In this document: positions 12,193 through 21,550 of the stretch, piece by piece
Numbering within the stretch: position 1 is the first letter of the stretch
Layout: each line of letters starts with the position of its first letter
DNA from: Massilia niastensis DSM 21313
GTDB lineage: Bacteria; Pseudomonadota; Gammaproteobacteria; Burkholderiales; Burkholderiaceae_D
Assembly: GCF_000382345.1 (NCBI RefSeq)
Contig: NZ_KB908100.1
Span: forward strand, 19,442-83,441
Length of the DNA stretch: 64,000 nt
Reading direction: 5' to 3'
Position numbers and translations under genes: made by a program
Notes under the pieces: generated by a model
What the model was told of the DNA's origin: nothing
Databases searched by the model: none
The model's input: the letters and a program-made list of their open reading frames with translations, nothing else

Positions 12193-12649
12193 ATGGATTA
12201 CCAATAGTTAAAAGACCAAGAGCGTATTCCAGGCCTGTTTTTTTACTGAAATGCAATTTATTCCAGGCTTGGTCGGCTGCGGCTTCCAGCAGATGACTGC
12301 TGGCCGCAGCAAGCCCGAAACCAGTGGGGATGCGGTGAACGGCACTGGCTAGCGGCTCACGCACCACGAAACCGCACTGTCAGACAGGAAGGATATGAAG
12401 AAGATGTCGTTCAAGGATTTCGTGGTCTCGCTGCAACTTGGCAGTACACGCCGCGTCAACTCACATCAAGCAACAAATAGTCAACAAGCAAGACTCTTTT
12501 GACCATCGGTCCATTCTACATGAGCCAGCGTTGTGTCCTTGCAAAATTGTCGTAACATGCTTGAATGATGCGTAATTGATGCGTAATAAGCGCTTCGTTG
12601 TTCAAAGTAAATACAAACGCCTTGCACATTCTTCGCGCACTCTAGCTCC
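12193..12649. other. Intergenic region between divergent MEDS and Nudix genes
   Basis: About 450 bases of lower GC without a credible gene. It must hold the promoters of the leftward sensor operon and the rightward Nudix gene. A tandem 11-base repeat lies near its right end; no clear consensus promoter was found. Confidence 0.6.
12566..12587. repeat. Tandem 11-bp repeat TGATGCGTAAT x2
   Basis: Two perfect back-to-back copies of TGATGCGTAAT, about 65 bases upstream of the Nudix start. The one-helical-turn spacing would suit a regulator binding one face of the DNA, but this is inference only. Confidence 0.7.
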
Positions 12650-13279
12650 ATGACCGTCTACCACCTGAAACCCAACGACCATGGCCATCCGGTCATACTG
12701 CACAAGCCAAGTCATCCCACGCCACTGAGCAGTTGGATTGACAGCAACGCCATCGCCACCGTCATTCCAGGCGGACTGCTGCCGGCAACCCTGAACGGAC
12801 TTCCTTTCGACGAGTGGCGCGATGCCCCCAGCAGCAATGAAGACTGGGACAAGGTGGAAGGACAAATCCCCCTCGATGAACCGGCATTTGTCATCCCACC
12901 CGGCAAGGCCGCGGCCGCCGGCGTCGCCATCCGGGAGCCGGACGGGCGCATCTGGCTGGTATCTCCCTCGAATGGATTCGGTGGCTATGCCGTCACCCTG
13001 CCCAAGGGGCGGATAGACAGCGGCGTCAACCTCCAGGCCACGGCGATCCGGGAAGCGTTCGAAGAATCGGGACTCAAGGTGCGGATCAAGGCATGGCTGG
13101 CCGATGCGAGCCGCACGCTGACCTATACCCGCTACTACCTGGCGGAACGTGTCGGCGGGACGCCTGCATCGATGGGCTGGGAATCGCAGGCCGTGCATCT
13201 CGTTCCTCCCACGGCCCTGCCGAGGATGCTGACGCATGCGAACGATCTGCCACTGCTGGCGGCGCTCCAGCGCCTGTAA
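12650..13279 (+). CDS. Nudix hydrolase
   Basis: A 209-residue protein. The C-terminal half is a Nudix domain with PKGRIDSG leading into REAFEESGL, the metal-binding part of the Nudix box. The first Glu of the canonical GX5EX7REUXEEXGU pattern is replaced by Val, while the REXXEE core is intact, so catalysis is plausible. The N-terminal 90 residues form an extra domain of unknown role. Likely substrates are nucleoside diphosphate derivatives, but this cannot be read from the sequence. It is a single gene, facing the M15 peptidase pair across a 39-base gap. Confidence 0.85.
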   Translation: MTVYHLKPNDHGHPVILHKPSHPTPLSSWIDSNAIATVIPGGLLPATLNGLPFDEWRDAPSSNEDWDKVEGQIPLDEPAFVIPPGKAAAAGVAIREPDGRIWLVSPSNGFGGYAVTLPKGRIDSGVNLQATAIREAFEESGLKVRIKAWLADASRTLTYTRYYLAERVGGTPASMGWESQAVHLVPPTALPRMLTHANDLPLLAALQRL

Positions 13280-13318
13280 CGCCGGCGCCGGGTCGAGACG
13301 CAACACGCGGGAACGGCA

Positions 13319-13633
13319 CTACCTGCGTTGATGCTCCGGCGCGGGTTCGATCTTCGCCTCGTATCCATCCAGCCGTCTCCTGACGGCGGCATTCCTGCTG
13401 TACTTCTTCTTGAGGCGAGCCAGCCGCCGATCGGTTCCGCGGCAGTACCTGTCGATCTGGAGGTTCACATCCTTCATCCGCTCGACTTCCTGCGGTTCCG
13501 GAATCTCGCCACGGAAATGCTCGCAGGTATCGCGCTGCTCGAGGAAGCGCTCCACATCGGCCGGCAGTGTGACGGCCGCACGCAATGGCAGCGCGGCGAA
13601 CAGCACCAGCCATGCCCAGGCTCTGATCTGCAT
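13319..13633 (-). CDS. Small secreted protein of unknown function
   Basis: 104 residues with a clear signal peptide (MQIRAWAWLVLFAALPLRA). The mature part has two Cys (DTCEHF and DRYCRG), which could form a disulfide in the periplasm, and a basic C-terminus (RRLARLKKKYSR). The start at 13633 is supported by GGGAG seven bases upstream. It begins one base after the stop of the peptidase gene, so the two are an operon. I do not recognise a named family; the shape resembles small conserved periplasmic proteins of beta- and gammaproteobacteria. Confidence 0.7.
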   Translation of the reverse strand: MQIRAWAWLVLFAALPLRAAVTLPADVERFLEQRDTCEHFRGEIPEPQEVERMKDVNLQIDRYCRGTDRRLARLKKKYSRNAAVRRRLDGYEAKIEPAPEHQRR

Positions 13634-13634
13634 G

Positions 13635-14258
13635 TCACGCTCCCGTATCCGACCAATGCGGCTCGTCCCGGCCACCGCGCTTGTACTTGATGACGCCGTA
13701 GCCCTCCCCCACGCGTTGCAGCCGCAGGTTCATCCCGGTCCATGGCGCGGTCGCGATGTTCACGACCTTGCCGTCGTGGTCCGCAATCGACAAAGGCCCT
13801 GTCCAGCTGATCGACATATCGATTGCACAGCCGATGAGATGGCGCGAGCTCAGCGATGGCGCAACGCCGAGCCGGCTCAAGCCGAAGGCGTTGACCATGT
13901 CCCTGGCCGCATTCATCGATGCGGTGCATGCGACCTTCCCGGACTGGTCGAGGTGGGCCCAGCGGATCTCGACCTCATCCGATAGCGGGACCTTCTGCGG
14001 ATCGATGTGTTCATTGACGATCCGCCAGCACCAATGCATCAGGTAGGCACGGCGCCGGTCGCGCAGCGTGCCATTCACCACCACCGTCGCGCCCGCGTTG
14101 CGCATGGCGCCAACGAATGCCTCGACCCGGCCCCGAAAAGGACTGCGTAAATCGCTGAGCGAGCGACTGGCCGGGAACCGTGCCACCCATGTCACGCCGC
14201 TGTCCTCCGCTTTCCGCCGGCTCGCGCCGGAAAGTGATGTGCTTTGCCCTGAATTCAT
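13635..14258 (-). CDS. M15-like (endolysin/VanY-type) peptidase
   Basis: About 207 residues. SSRHLIGCAIDM supplies the His and Asp zinc ligands of the SRHXXGXAID motif, and EPHWSD near the C-terminus supplies the last His of the M15 D-Ala-D-Ala carboxypeptidase / L-Ala-D-Glu endolysin family. These enzymes cut peptidoglycan cross-links. No signal peptide is visible, as in phage endolysins. ATG at 14258 is chosen for its strong AAGGGGG ribosome binding site; an in-frame TTG at 14285 is less likely. It is coupled to a small secreted protein, an arrangement reminiscent of prophage lysis genes, though no other phage genes are present. Confidence 0.75.
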   Translation of the reverse strand: MNSGQSTSLSGASRRKAEDSGVTWVARFPASRSLSDLRSPFRGRVEAFVGAMRNAGATVVVNGTLRDRRRAYLMHWCWRIVNEHIDPQKVPLSDEVEIRWAHLDQSGKVACTASMNAARDMVNAFGLSRLGVAPSLSSRHLIGCAIDMSISWTGPLSIADHDGKVVNIATAPWTGMNLRLQRVGEGYGVIKYKRGGRDEPHWSDTGA

Positions 14259-14336
14259 GCGGTCCCCCTTGGAAGAACCGCTCAATTAAAGCCCGGCTGG
14301 GACCTGCAGCATTTGCGCCAAGGCAAACTATCCGGC

Positions 14337-15434
14337 TTACTCCAGGGTGATCTTGACCACCGCATTGCCGGAAGTCGCGTAGAGATTGCCATTGCCGTCC
14401 GAGACGATGCCGCGGATCTCCGCCAGGCTGCCCGGCAGCGCGCCCGTGCGCAGTGCGTCGGCGCCCGAGACCCCCGCGACGGTCGTGACGACACCGGCCG
14501 GCGTGATCCTGCGCACCAGGTTGTTCCCGTTGTCGGCCGCGTACAGGTTGCCCTGGCCGTCGAGCGTCAGCGCGACCACCTGGCTGAAGCGGGCCGCGGC
14601 GCCGGTGCCGTTGGCCGAGCCGCTCGTGTTCGGTGCGCCGGCCAGGGTCTCGAAATTCCCCGATCCCAGCACGCCCGAGGGCGTCCAGCGGCTGATCTTG
14701 CGCTCCAGGTCGAACACGAAGACAGTGCCGCTACCATTCACCGCCACGCCGCGCGGCGTGAACAGCCGGGTGCCGAACAGATCGTTCTGCGTCGCATCGC
14801 CTTCGAGCATCGTGGTGCCGAACGCCGTTATCTGGCGCGTGCCATAGCCGTTGGTCGCATACAGGTTGCCGTTGGCATCGACGGCGATCGCGCCCGGCAG
14901 GACGGCGTTCATGCTGCGCGCATCGACATTCGTCCCCACCGGGATCTCGGTGACGGTGCTCACCAGGCCGGTGCTGGAGTTGACGCTACGGATGCGGAGA
15001 TTATCGGCGACAAACAGCGTGCCCTGCGCATTGATGGTGATGGCGACCGGGTTGAGGAAGCGCGCCCTGCTGCCGCTGCCCTCGGCAAATTCGCCGCGCC
15101 CGGCCGTACCCGCCAGGGTCGTCACCACGCCCTCGGGCGTGATCTTGCGGATGGTGAAATTGCCGGTGTCGGCGACGTACAGGTTGCCGCTGGCGTCGAT
15201 GGTGATGCCGCGCGGGGCCTTGAAGCGCGCCGCCGCGCCGGTGGCGTTCGTGCTGCCTTCCTGTGTCGCATCCCCCGCAAGGATCGCGATGTTCCCCGTT
15301 TGTCCCGAGTCGTCATCGTCATCGTCGTCGGCAGTGTGCTCGAAGCCGCACGCGGTGCAGAGCAGCAGCAGCGCCGATGCGGCAAGGGCTCGCACGCGGA
15401 GCCGGGAAGCGTTCGTGACGGGACTGCGTTTCAT
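14337..15434 (-). CDS. NHL-repeat lipoprotein
   Basis: 365 residues. The start at 15434 has GGAG upstream and yields a lipoprotein signal peptide ending in the lipobox LCTAC. A run of seven Asp follows the anchor Cys region and acts as an acidic linker. The rest is a beta-propeller of NHL repeats: units such as RGITIDASGNLYVADTGN and VVTTLAG recur about every 55-60 residues. NHL propellers usually bind other proteins or glycans rather than catalyse. It is a single gene on the minus strand; the ligand is unknown. Confidence 0.85.
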   Translation of the reverse strand: MKRSPVTNASRLRVRALAASALLLLCTACGFEHTADDDDDDDSGQTGNIAILAGDATQEGSTNATGAAARFKAPRGITIDASGNLYVADTGNFTIRKITPEGVVTTLAGTAGRGEFAEGSGSRARFLNPVAITINAQGTLFVADNLRIRSVNSSTGLVSTVTEIPVGTNVDARSMNAVLPGAIAVDANGNLYATNGYGTRQITAFGTTMLEGDATQNDLFGTRLFTPRGVAVNGSGTVFVFDLERKISRWTPSGVLGSGNFETLAGAPNTSGSANGTGAAARFSQVVALTLDGQGNLYAADNGNNLVRRITPAGVVTTVAGVSGADALRTGALPGSLAEIRGIVSDGNGNLYATSGNAVVKITLE

Positions 15435-15624
15435 GGAGCATCTCCAGAACATGTTGCCACAAATGCTAGCACGTATGGGCCCGCCGGCGGCTGCATCCGG
15501 CCATGGCGTCCGCATAAACTGAGGCCATGGCCAAGGCCGCGTCGCGTCCGTCCGACAGCCTGGCGGCCAGGAGCTGCCTGTCGCATTTTCCGCATTTTCT
15601 TCGCCGCAGTGCACAATTTTTCGC

Positions 15625-15652
15625 TTGACATACGGCACGCTCTTCCTTAAAG
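15625..15652 (+). promoter_or_regulatory. Candidate promoter of the leu leader/leuA transcript
   Basis: A perfect -35 hexamer TTGACA at 15625-15630 is followed after 16 bases by a weak -10 (TTAAAG, 15647-15652). The transcript would begin very close to the leader peptide ATG at 15661, so either the leader is nearly leaderless or the true -10 differs. Confidence 0.45.
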
Positions 15653-15660
15653 TCGAAATT

Positions 15661-15741
15661 ATGTCTTTTCCACTGCATCTGTCGATTTCCTTCCCTGCCG
15701 CCGGCGCGCTATCGCTGGCAGCGCTGCTACTACGCGCGTAA
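15661..15741 (+). CDS. leuL: Probable leucine leader peptide upstream of leuA
   Basis: A 26-codon frame ending in LAALLLRA then stop, with seven Leu in 26 residues, three of them consecutive. Three Leu codons are CTA, which is rare in such a GC-rich genome; rare Leu codons in a row are the hallmark of ribosome-mediated leu attenuation. It lies 258 bases before leuA on the same strand. Short hairpins follow (CCGGC/GCCGG at 15758-15772, GCCGGGC/GCCCGGC at 15909-15939 with a competing GGGCC/GGCCC pairing), but no textbook T-tailed terminator is visible. The call is inference from codon content and position. Confidence 0.55.
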   Translation: MSFPLHLSISFPAAGALSLAALLLRA

Positions 15742-15999
15742 TCCTTCGCCGTACGTTCCGGCTCTTTGCCGGCCCCATTCAGCAGTCCAGGGATTTGCAC
15801 CGATGTTCACTGTTCCATCATCCGCACCATCGCTTCTCCATACCGGGTTCGTCCTGGCGGTCGGCTCGCAGGCGACGTTTCGCCTGCTGCTAAAGCTACC
15901 GATCGGTTGCCGGGCCTAGCGTTTCGTGGCCCGCCCGGCAGCCGCAGCCACCCAGGCCATCAGGCCGTCTTGTGACCACCCCATCAGGAGCTACCGATC

Positions 16000-17679
16000 A
16001 TGTTGAAGAACCCCGCCGCCAAATACCGTCCCTTCCCCGCCGTCCAGCTGGCCGACCGCCAGTGGCCGAGCCGCACCATCACCCGTCCGCCGATCTGGAT
16101 GAGCACCGACCTGCGCGACGGTAACCAGGCGCTGATCGAGCCGATGAGCCCGGAGAAGAAGCTGCGCTTCTTCCAGATGCTGGTGAAGATCGGCGTGAAA
16201 GAGATCGAGGTCGGCTTCCCGTCCGCCTCGCAGACCGACTTCGACTTCGTGCGCATGCTGGTCGACGACGGCCACATTCCGGACGACGTCACCATCATCG
16301 TGCTCACCCAGGCGCGCGAAGAGCTGATCCGCCGCACCGTGGAATCCGCCGCCGGCGCCAAGCGCGCCATCGTCCACATCTACAACTCGGTGGCGCCGGT
16401 GTTCCGCCGCGTGGTGTTCAACATGGAGCGCGACGAGATCGTGCAGATCGCGGTCAAGGGCACCGAATTGATCAAGGAACTGGTCGCCCAGCATCCGCAG
16501 ACCGACTGGGGCCTCGAGTATTCGCCGGAATCGTTCTCGACCACCGAGCTCGATTTCTCGAAGCAGATCGTCGACGCCGTCAGCGCCGTGTGGCAGCCGA
16601 CCCCGCAACGTCCGATGATCGTCAACCTGCCTTCCACCGTGGAAGCCAGCACGCCGAACGTGTACGCCGACCAGATCGAATGGATGTGCCGCCACCTCGA
16701 GCGCCGCGAGTCCCTGATCATCAGCGTCCATCCGCACAATGACCGCGGCTGCGCGGTCGCCGCCGCCGAGCTGGCGGTGATGGCCGGCGCCGACCGCGTC
16801 GAAGGCTGCCTGTTCGGCAATGGCGAGCGCACCGGCAACGTCGACCTGGTCACGCTCGCGATGAACCTGTACACCCAGGGCGTCAATCCGGGCCTGGACT
16901 TCTCCGACATCGACGCGGTGCGCCAGCTGGTCGAGGAATGCAACCAGTTGCCGGTCCACCCGCGCCATCCGTATGCGGGCGACCTCGTGTTCACCGCGTT
17001 CTCGGGCTCGCACCAGGACGCGATCAAGAAGGGCTTCGCCCAGCAGAAGGCGGATGCGATCTGGGAAGTGCCTTACCTGCCGATCGACCCGGCCGACCTG
17101 GGCCGCAGCTACGACGCGGTGATCCGCGTGAACAGCCAGTCCGGCAAGGGCGGCATGGCTTACCTGCTGGAGCAGGAATACGGCCTGCAATTGCCGCGCC
17201 GCCTGCAGATCGAGTTCTCGCGCGCCGTCCAGCGCCTGGCCGACGAGAGCGGCCGCGAGATCGCCGCCAGCGACCTGCACGAATTGTTCAAGCGCGAATA
17301 CCTGGAGCAGGACGTGCCTTACCACTACGAGGCGCACCGCATGACCGAGGACAGCGCGCACGACGTGCAGCTCGAGGTGAACGTGGCGCGCCATCATGCG
17401 CCGCAGGTGTTCAAGGGACGCGGCAACGGGCCGATCGATGCCTTCGTCAATGCGATGGGGCTGGATATCCGCCTGATGGATTACCACGAGCACGCGATCG
17501 GCATGGGCGCGGATGCGAAGGCGGCGTGCTATGTCGAACTGCGCGTGGGGAATGGACCGACCTTGTTCGGCGTGGGGATCGACAGCAATATCGTGACGGC
17601 CTCGTTCAAGTCGGTGCTGTCGGCCGTCAACCGCCATGTGGCGGCGGCCGGCGAGGATGCCGGAGCGATGGCGGCGTAA
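16000..17679 (+). CDS. leuA: 2-isopropylmalate synthase
   Basis: A 559-residue enzyme that condenses acetyl-CoA with 2-ketoisovalerate, the first committed step of leucine synthesis. The length and the N-terminal segment [19 protein letters not shown] place it in the long, yeast-type LeuA group. [13 protein letters not shown] is the HMGL-family signature at the active site, [11 protein letters not shown] holds the metal-binding HxH, and the C-terminal part is the leucine-sensing regulatory domain. AGGAG at 15986-15990 lies about nine bases before the ATG. The upstream region has a probable leucine leader peptide. Other leu genes are not adjacent. Confidence 0.96.
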   Translation: MLKNPAAKYRPFPAVQLADRQWPSRTITRPPIWMSTDLRDGNQALIEPMSPEKKLRFFQMLVKIGVKEIEVGFPSASQTDFDFVRMLVDDGHIPDDVTIIVLTQAREELIRRTVESAAGAKRAIVHIYNSVAPVFRRVVFNMERDEIVQIAVKGTELIKELVAQHPQTDWGLEYSPESFSTTELDFSKQIVDAVSAVWQPTPQRPMIVNLPSTVEASTPNVYADQIEWMCRHLERRESLIISVHPHNDRGCAVAAAELAVMAGADRVEGCLFGNGERTGNVDLVTLAMNLYTQGVNPGLDFSDIDAVRQLVEECNQLPVHPRHPYAGDLVFTAFSGSHQDAIKKGFAQQKADAIWEVPYLPIDPADLGRSYDAVIRVNSQSGKGGMAYLLEQEYGLQLPRRLQIEFSRAVQRLADESGREIAASDLHELFKREYLEQDVPYHYEAHRMTEDSAHDVQLEVNVARHHAPQVFKGRGNGPIDAFVNAMGLDIRLMDYHEHAIGMGADAKAACYVELRVGNGPTLFGVGIDSNIVTASFKSVLSAVNRHVAAAGEDAGAMAA

Positions 17680-17700
17680 AGCCGAAGCTTTTCGACCGCC

Positions 17701-19338
17701 TCAGCGCCCGCTGATGCGGTCGAGGAGCTGGACCGAAGCGCGCTCGCTCATCACCAGCACCAGTTTCAGCCTGGCCCGCGTCATGCCGACGAACAGCTTG
17801 CGCAGGGACAGGTTGTCGAGTTCCTCGAAGTCGATCTCGGTGAAGATCAGCGCGGGGGCCGACTGGCCCTTGAAGCGGTAGACCGATTCGGCCAGCAGGC
17901 CGCCTTCGCGGAACATCGGGTTCCCGAACAGGTCGTAGGCGCCGGTGAACGAGCGCAGCGTGTGGGCGTCGCTCAGCTTGTCGAGTTTCAGGATCGTCGA
18001 TTTCTCCCGTCCCCGGAACGAGCAGATCGCGATGTCCTGGCGCCCGAAGCCGGCGGCCAGGCACAGCGTCACCGCGCGCCGGGTCTGCGACAGCATCGCT
18101 TCCGTGTCGCCCTCCGGATAAGTCAGCTCCTCGATGTCCGCGCCCTTGAACGGGCTGCCCGCTTCGACCGGCTCATGCGCCGCGCCGATCGAGGTCAGCA
18201 TGTCGACGATCTGGCGCGGGCTGCGGTAGTTGGTGGTCGAATGCAGGGTCACCCAGCCCGGCAGCGCAACCATCTCGCGCGCGTACAGGTTCTGGTCCGG
18301 ATCCTCCAGCCAGATCGCACGGCCCCCCTCCCTCAGCATGCGCAGCACGATGTCGCGCCAGATCGCGGAAAAGTCCTGGCCCTCGTCGACGATGACGACG
18401 TCGTACTGCCAGGTTTCCGGCAGCTCGGCCGCGGCCAGCGATTCCTCGATCATGGTCCAGACCTCGGGCGAGGAATAGTCGGGCGTGACGTCCTGCGCGC
18501 GCAGCCAGGCGTCGCACAGCGTGTGGAAGGTCGCCACCCGCCCGCCCGCCGGCACCAGGCGTTCGATATGGTCGGCCAGCGGCCGGTTGAAGCAGACGTA
18601 CAGCGGACGCAGGCCGGCGTCGACGGCCGCCGTGTACTCGGCCAGCGCCAGCTGGGTCTTGCCGCTGCCCGCCGTGCCCACCACGTGCAGCCGGAACGGG
18701 GTGAAGTCGAGCCGGCGCGCCCAGGTGGTCAGGCCGCCCGACAGGCGCGTGACCATCCTGACCGCGTGGCCGATCATCGAGCTCGGATCGGGCCGCAGGT
18801 TCAGCGTATCGCCGAGAAAGCGCGTCACCTTGTCGAATTCCTCGGTCTTCGGCGTGAGCGGCAGCGTCTCGCGGATCACCCTCGCCAGGGCCGGCTTGTT
18901 GGTCGCGTCGATGATGTGGCGCGGGTCGATGCCGGCCAGCTGCTGGTCGCGCACGATGTAGTCCGGGCAGTACAGCAGGTAGTCGATCGACAGCTCGCCG
19001 GTGTAGCGCTTGGTCAGCCCTTCGATCGTCGCCAGGATCTGGTTGCGGATCTTGCGCGGCCTGCCCTGGTAGCTCTTGACCAGTCCATCCCTGGTCTCGT
19101 TCAGGAAACCCGCCACCTGTTCGATGACCAGCATCCGTCCGTTGGGCGCGACCACGATGAAGTCGATGTCGCCATACACGGAGAAGCCCTGCTCGACATT
19201 GGTCCAGTGGACCCCGTGGTAGATGTGGTAAGGCGCATCCGCCAGCCGCTGGTCGAGGAAGGCCAGGGTTTCGATTTCGCGAGCCGCTGCACCGGTGACG
19301 GACATCTCACGCCAGCCGGCTGGATGGATATATGCCAT
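17701..19338 (-). CDS. NERD-domain / UvrD-like superfamily 1 helicase
   Basis: 545 residues from the ATG at 19338. Residues 20-130 resemble a NERD (nuclease-related) domain: YGDIDFIVVAPNGRMLVIEQ, but the usual ExK catalytic Lys is not present (EQV instead). A superfamily 1 helicase follows, with Walker A GTAGSGKT at 221-228, DEGQD at 318-322 and a C-terminal FVGMTRARLKL box. Such proteins are linked to DNA repair or defence; the role here is not known. It is convergent with leuA, separated by 21 bases, and has no partner gene, so it is a stand-alone unit. Confidence 0.85.
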   Translation of the reverse strand: MAYIHPAGWREMSVTGAAAREIETLAFLDQRLADAPYHIYHGVHWTNVEQGFSVYGDIDFIVVAPNGRMLVIEQVAGFLNETRDGLVKSYQGRPRKIRNQILATIEGLTKRYTGELSIDYLLYCPDYIVRDQQLAGIDPRHIIDATNKPALARVIRETLPLTPKTEEFDKVTRFLGDTLNLRPDPSSMIGHAVRMVTRLSGGLTTWARRLDFTPFRLHVVGTAGSGKTQLALAEYTAAVDAGLRPLYVCFNRPLADHIERLVPAGGRVATFHTLCDAWLRAQDVTPDYSSPEVWTMIEESLAAAELPETWQYDVVIVDEGQDFSAIWRDIVLRMLREGGRAIWLEDPDQNLYAREMVALPGWVTLHSTTNYRSPRQIVDMLTSIGAAHEPVEAGSPFKGADIEELTYPEGDTEAMLSQTRRAVTLCLAAGFGRQDIAICSFRGREKSTILKLDKLSDAHTLRSFTGAYDLFGNPMFREGGLLAESVYRFKGQSAPALIFTEIDFEELDNLSLRKLFVGMTRARLKLVLVMSERASVQLLDRISGR

Positions 19339-19525
19339 GGAGCGCCCAAGGGTGCGAGGTATAAGGTAGAAATATTGTAAAGCTGTTTGCAGAATATACA
19401 CACACCATTGGCGAACACGGCCAGGATTATTCAGCCAAACGAAACGATGTTGTCGTTCTCCAGGCAATGATCTTCATGCGCCCATCGCCGATCATGGAGT
19501 CACTCACCTATTCCAGGAGGACTGC

Positions 19526-20266
19526 ATGAAAGAAGCACAGCAACAGGTTGCCATCGTCACCGGCGCATCGCGCGGCATCGGCGCCGCCGTCGCCCAACGC
19601 CTGGCCGAGGATGGCTACAAGGTGGCCGTCAACTATGCGAGCAATGCGATCGAGGCCGAAAAGACGGTCGCGGCGCTGCGCGCGGCCGGCCATGCCGCGC
19701 TCGCGGTCCGCGCCGACATCTCCCGGCCCGACGAGGTGCGCGCCCTGTTCGATACCACCGAGCGTGAACTGGGCAAGGTCGATGTCCTGGTCAACAATGC
19801 CGGCATCCTGAACACCGTGCCTGTGGCCGAGGCCAGCGACGAGCTGTTCGCGCGCAGCTTCGCCATCAATGTGCAGGGCAGCTTCAACACGCTGCGCGAG
19901 GCGGCGCAGCGGCTGAATCCGGGCGGACGCATCGTCAACTTCTCGACCACCGTGCTGGCGCTCAGGCTCCCGGGCTACGCGATCTACAGCGCCACCAAGG
20001 CCGCGGTCGAAGCGCTCACCGGGGTGTTCGCCAAGGAACTGCGCGGCCGCCAGATACGCGTGAACGCGGTGGCGCCGGGGCCGGTGGCAACCGAGCTGTT
20101 CCTCGATGGAAAAACACCGGAACAGATCGCGCAGTTCGCGCAGATGGCGCCGCTCGAACGCCTGGGCGAGCCGCGCGACATCGCCAGCGTCGTGTCCTTC
20201 CTCGCCGGGCCGGACGCGGGATGGGTCAACGGCCAGGTGCTGCGCGTCAACGGCGGCCTTGCCTGA
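19526..20266 (+). CDS. SDR family oxidoreductase
   Basis: A 246-residue classical short-chain dehydrogenase/reductase. Visible motifs are the dinucleotide-binding TGASRGIGAA at the N-terminus, NNAG, and the catalytic YSATKAA. The C-terminal GWVNGQVLRVNGG is typical of the FabG-like branch. The substrate cannot be inferred. AGGAGG at 19515-19520 sets the ATG at 19526. It is a single gene, divergent from the NERD helicase. Confidence 0.92.
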   Translation: MKEAQQQVAIVTGASRGIGAAVAQRLAEDGYKVAVNYASNAIEAEKTVAALRAAGHAALAVRADISRPDEVRALFDTTERELGKVDVLVNNAGILNTVPVAEASDELFARSFAINVQGSFNTLREAAQRLNPGGRIVNFSTTVLALRLPGYAIYSATKAAVEALTGVFAKELRGRQIRVNAVAPGPVATELFLDGKTPEQIAQFAQMAPLERLGEPRDIASVVSFLAGPDAGWVNGQVLRVNGGLA

Positions 20267-20407
20267 GCGCCGGGTCCATTGCGGGCGGCAAAGATGGCTG
20301 GATGAATGTTGTGGTTTTTATAACGGACTTGAAAGGGATAGCAATAATAAATTATTAAGAGCTTGCTGTAGGAATATACTGACAGCTCAACTAGGCGAGC
20401 TCCTATC

Positions 20408-21433
20408 ATGCAAACTAAAGTTTGTATCAGCGTTGACACAGAATTCAGTATCGCAGGCGCGTTTCAGGACCGTGCGCTGTTGCCGGTTGCCGAGCAGCGT
20501 GTCTGGTGCGTCGTGGACCACAAGTCGCACGGACTCGGTTTCATGCTTGGCTGCTTTGCACGCCACCGCATCACGGCGACCTTCTTTGTCGAAGCATTGA
20601 ACCGCCATTACTTCACGCATGATCCGATGCGCGACATCGCGCATCACCTGTTCGATGAAGGGCATGAAGTCCAGCTGCATGTCCATCCCTGCTGGGACGT
20701 GTTCCAGCACCACGACTGGCGCGAGCGCGCCCGCACGATCCAGACGCCGGGCATCGACGATTTCTACCGGCGTGACGAAGGCGAATCGCTGCGCCTGATC
20801 GAGAACGGACTGCAGGTCTTCCACGACTGGAAGCTGCCGGCGCCGACCGTGTTCCGCAGCGCCAGCCTCCAGCACGATGACGCCCTGTACCGCGCGCTGG
20901 CGCGCTCCGGCATTCCCTACAGTTCCAACATCGGGATGGCGGTGTTCGACAGCGGCGACAAGCGTTACTGCCTGTACAGCGGCCGCCACGCGCGCCATGG
21001 GGTGCTCGAATGTCCGATCCTGACCTTCTGCGACTGGAAGATGCCGGGCAAGCAGCACCTCAAGTCGCTGACCATCACCGGCAGCAGCTTTGCCGAGACG
21101 CGCATGCTGCTCGACCAGGCCCATCGCGCCGGGATCGAACAGGTCGTCATCCTGACCCACCCGTTCGAGTACGTCCAGAACCGCGATTTCACGCTGCGCC
21201 AGATGCGCCGCCATGCGCTGAACCAGCAGCGCTTGAATTCGCTGTGCAAGTACCTGAACAACAACCGGGATCGCTTCCATGCCTGCGGTGTCGCCACCGC
21301 GGCAAGCGCGCCGATGCATCACAATTCCAGCCGGAACCTCCTGATCCAGGGAAGCCTGCTGAAAACCGTGCCGCGCATGGCCGAACAGTTTGTCTACGAC
21401 AAGTACAGCAACTGGCAGCTTGCGCGCCATTGA
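20408..21433 (+). CDS. Polysaccharide deacetylase-like (NodB-fold) protein
   Basis: 341 residues. SVDTEFS near the N-terminus supplies the metal-binding Asp, and EVQLHVHPCWDVFQHH carries the paired His of the NodB/carbohydrate esterase 4 fold; HPFEY further on is consistent with the last active-site strand. There is no signal peptide, so it is cytosolic, as in enzymes that act on lipid-linked or nucleotide-linked sugars in polysaccharide synthesis. The substrate is unknown. The 140 bases upstream are AT-rich and probably hold its promoter. Confidence 0.75.
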   Translation: MQTKVCISVDTEFSIAGAFQDRALLPVAEQRVWCVVDHKSHGLGFMLGCFARHRITATFFVEALNRHYFTHDPMRDIAHHLFDEGHEVQLHVHPCWDVFQHHDWRERARTIQTPGIDDFYRRDEGESLRLIENGLQVFHDWKLPAPTVFRSASLQHDDALYRALARSGIPYSSNIGMAVFDSGDKRYCLYSGRHARHGVLECPILTFCDWKMPGKQHLKSLTITGSSFAETRMLLDQAHRAGIEQVVILTHPFEYVQNRDFTLRQMRRHALNQQRLNSLCKYLNNNRDRFHACGVATAASAPMHHNSSRNLLIQGSLLKTVPRMAEQFVYDKYSNWQLARH

Positions 21434-21550
21434 GGGAAGGGTCCGGCACTGGCGCAGGGCCGGACTACGGAAAAAGCTATGCATCGCCGTGCTACGGCAG
21501 GCGCAGCCTATAATCGCCATGTGTTCCCTACCGGCGTTGCTGCCGTATTC

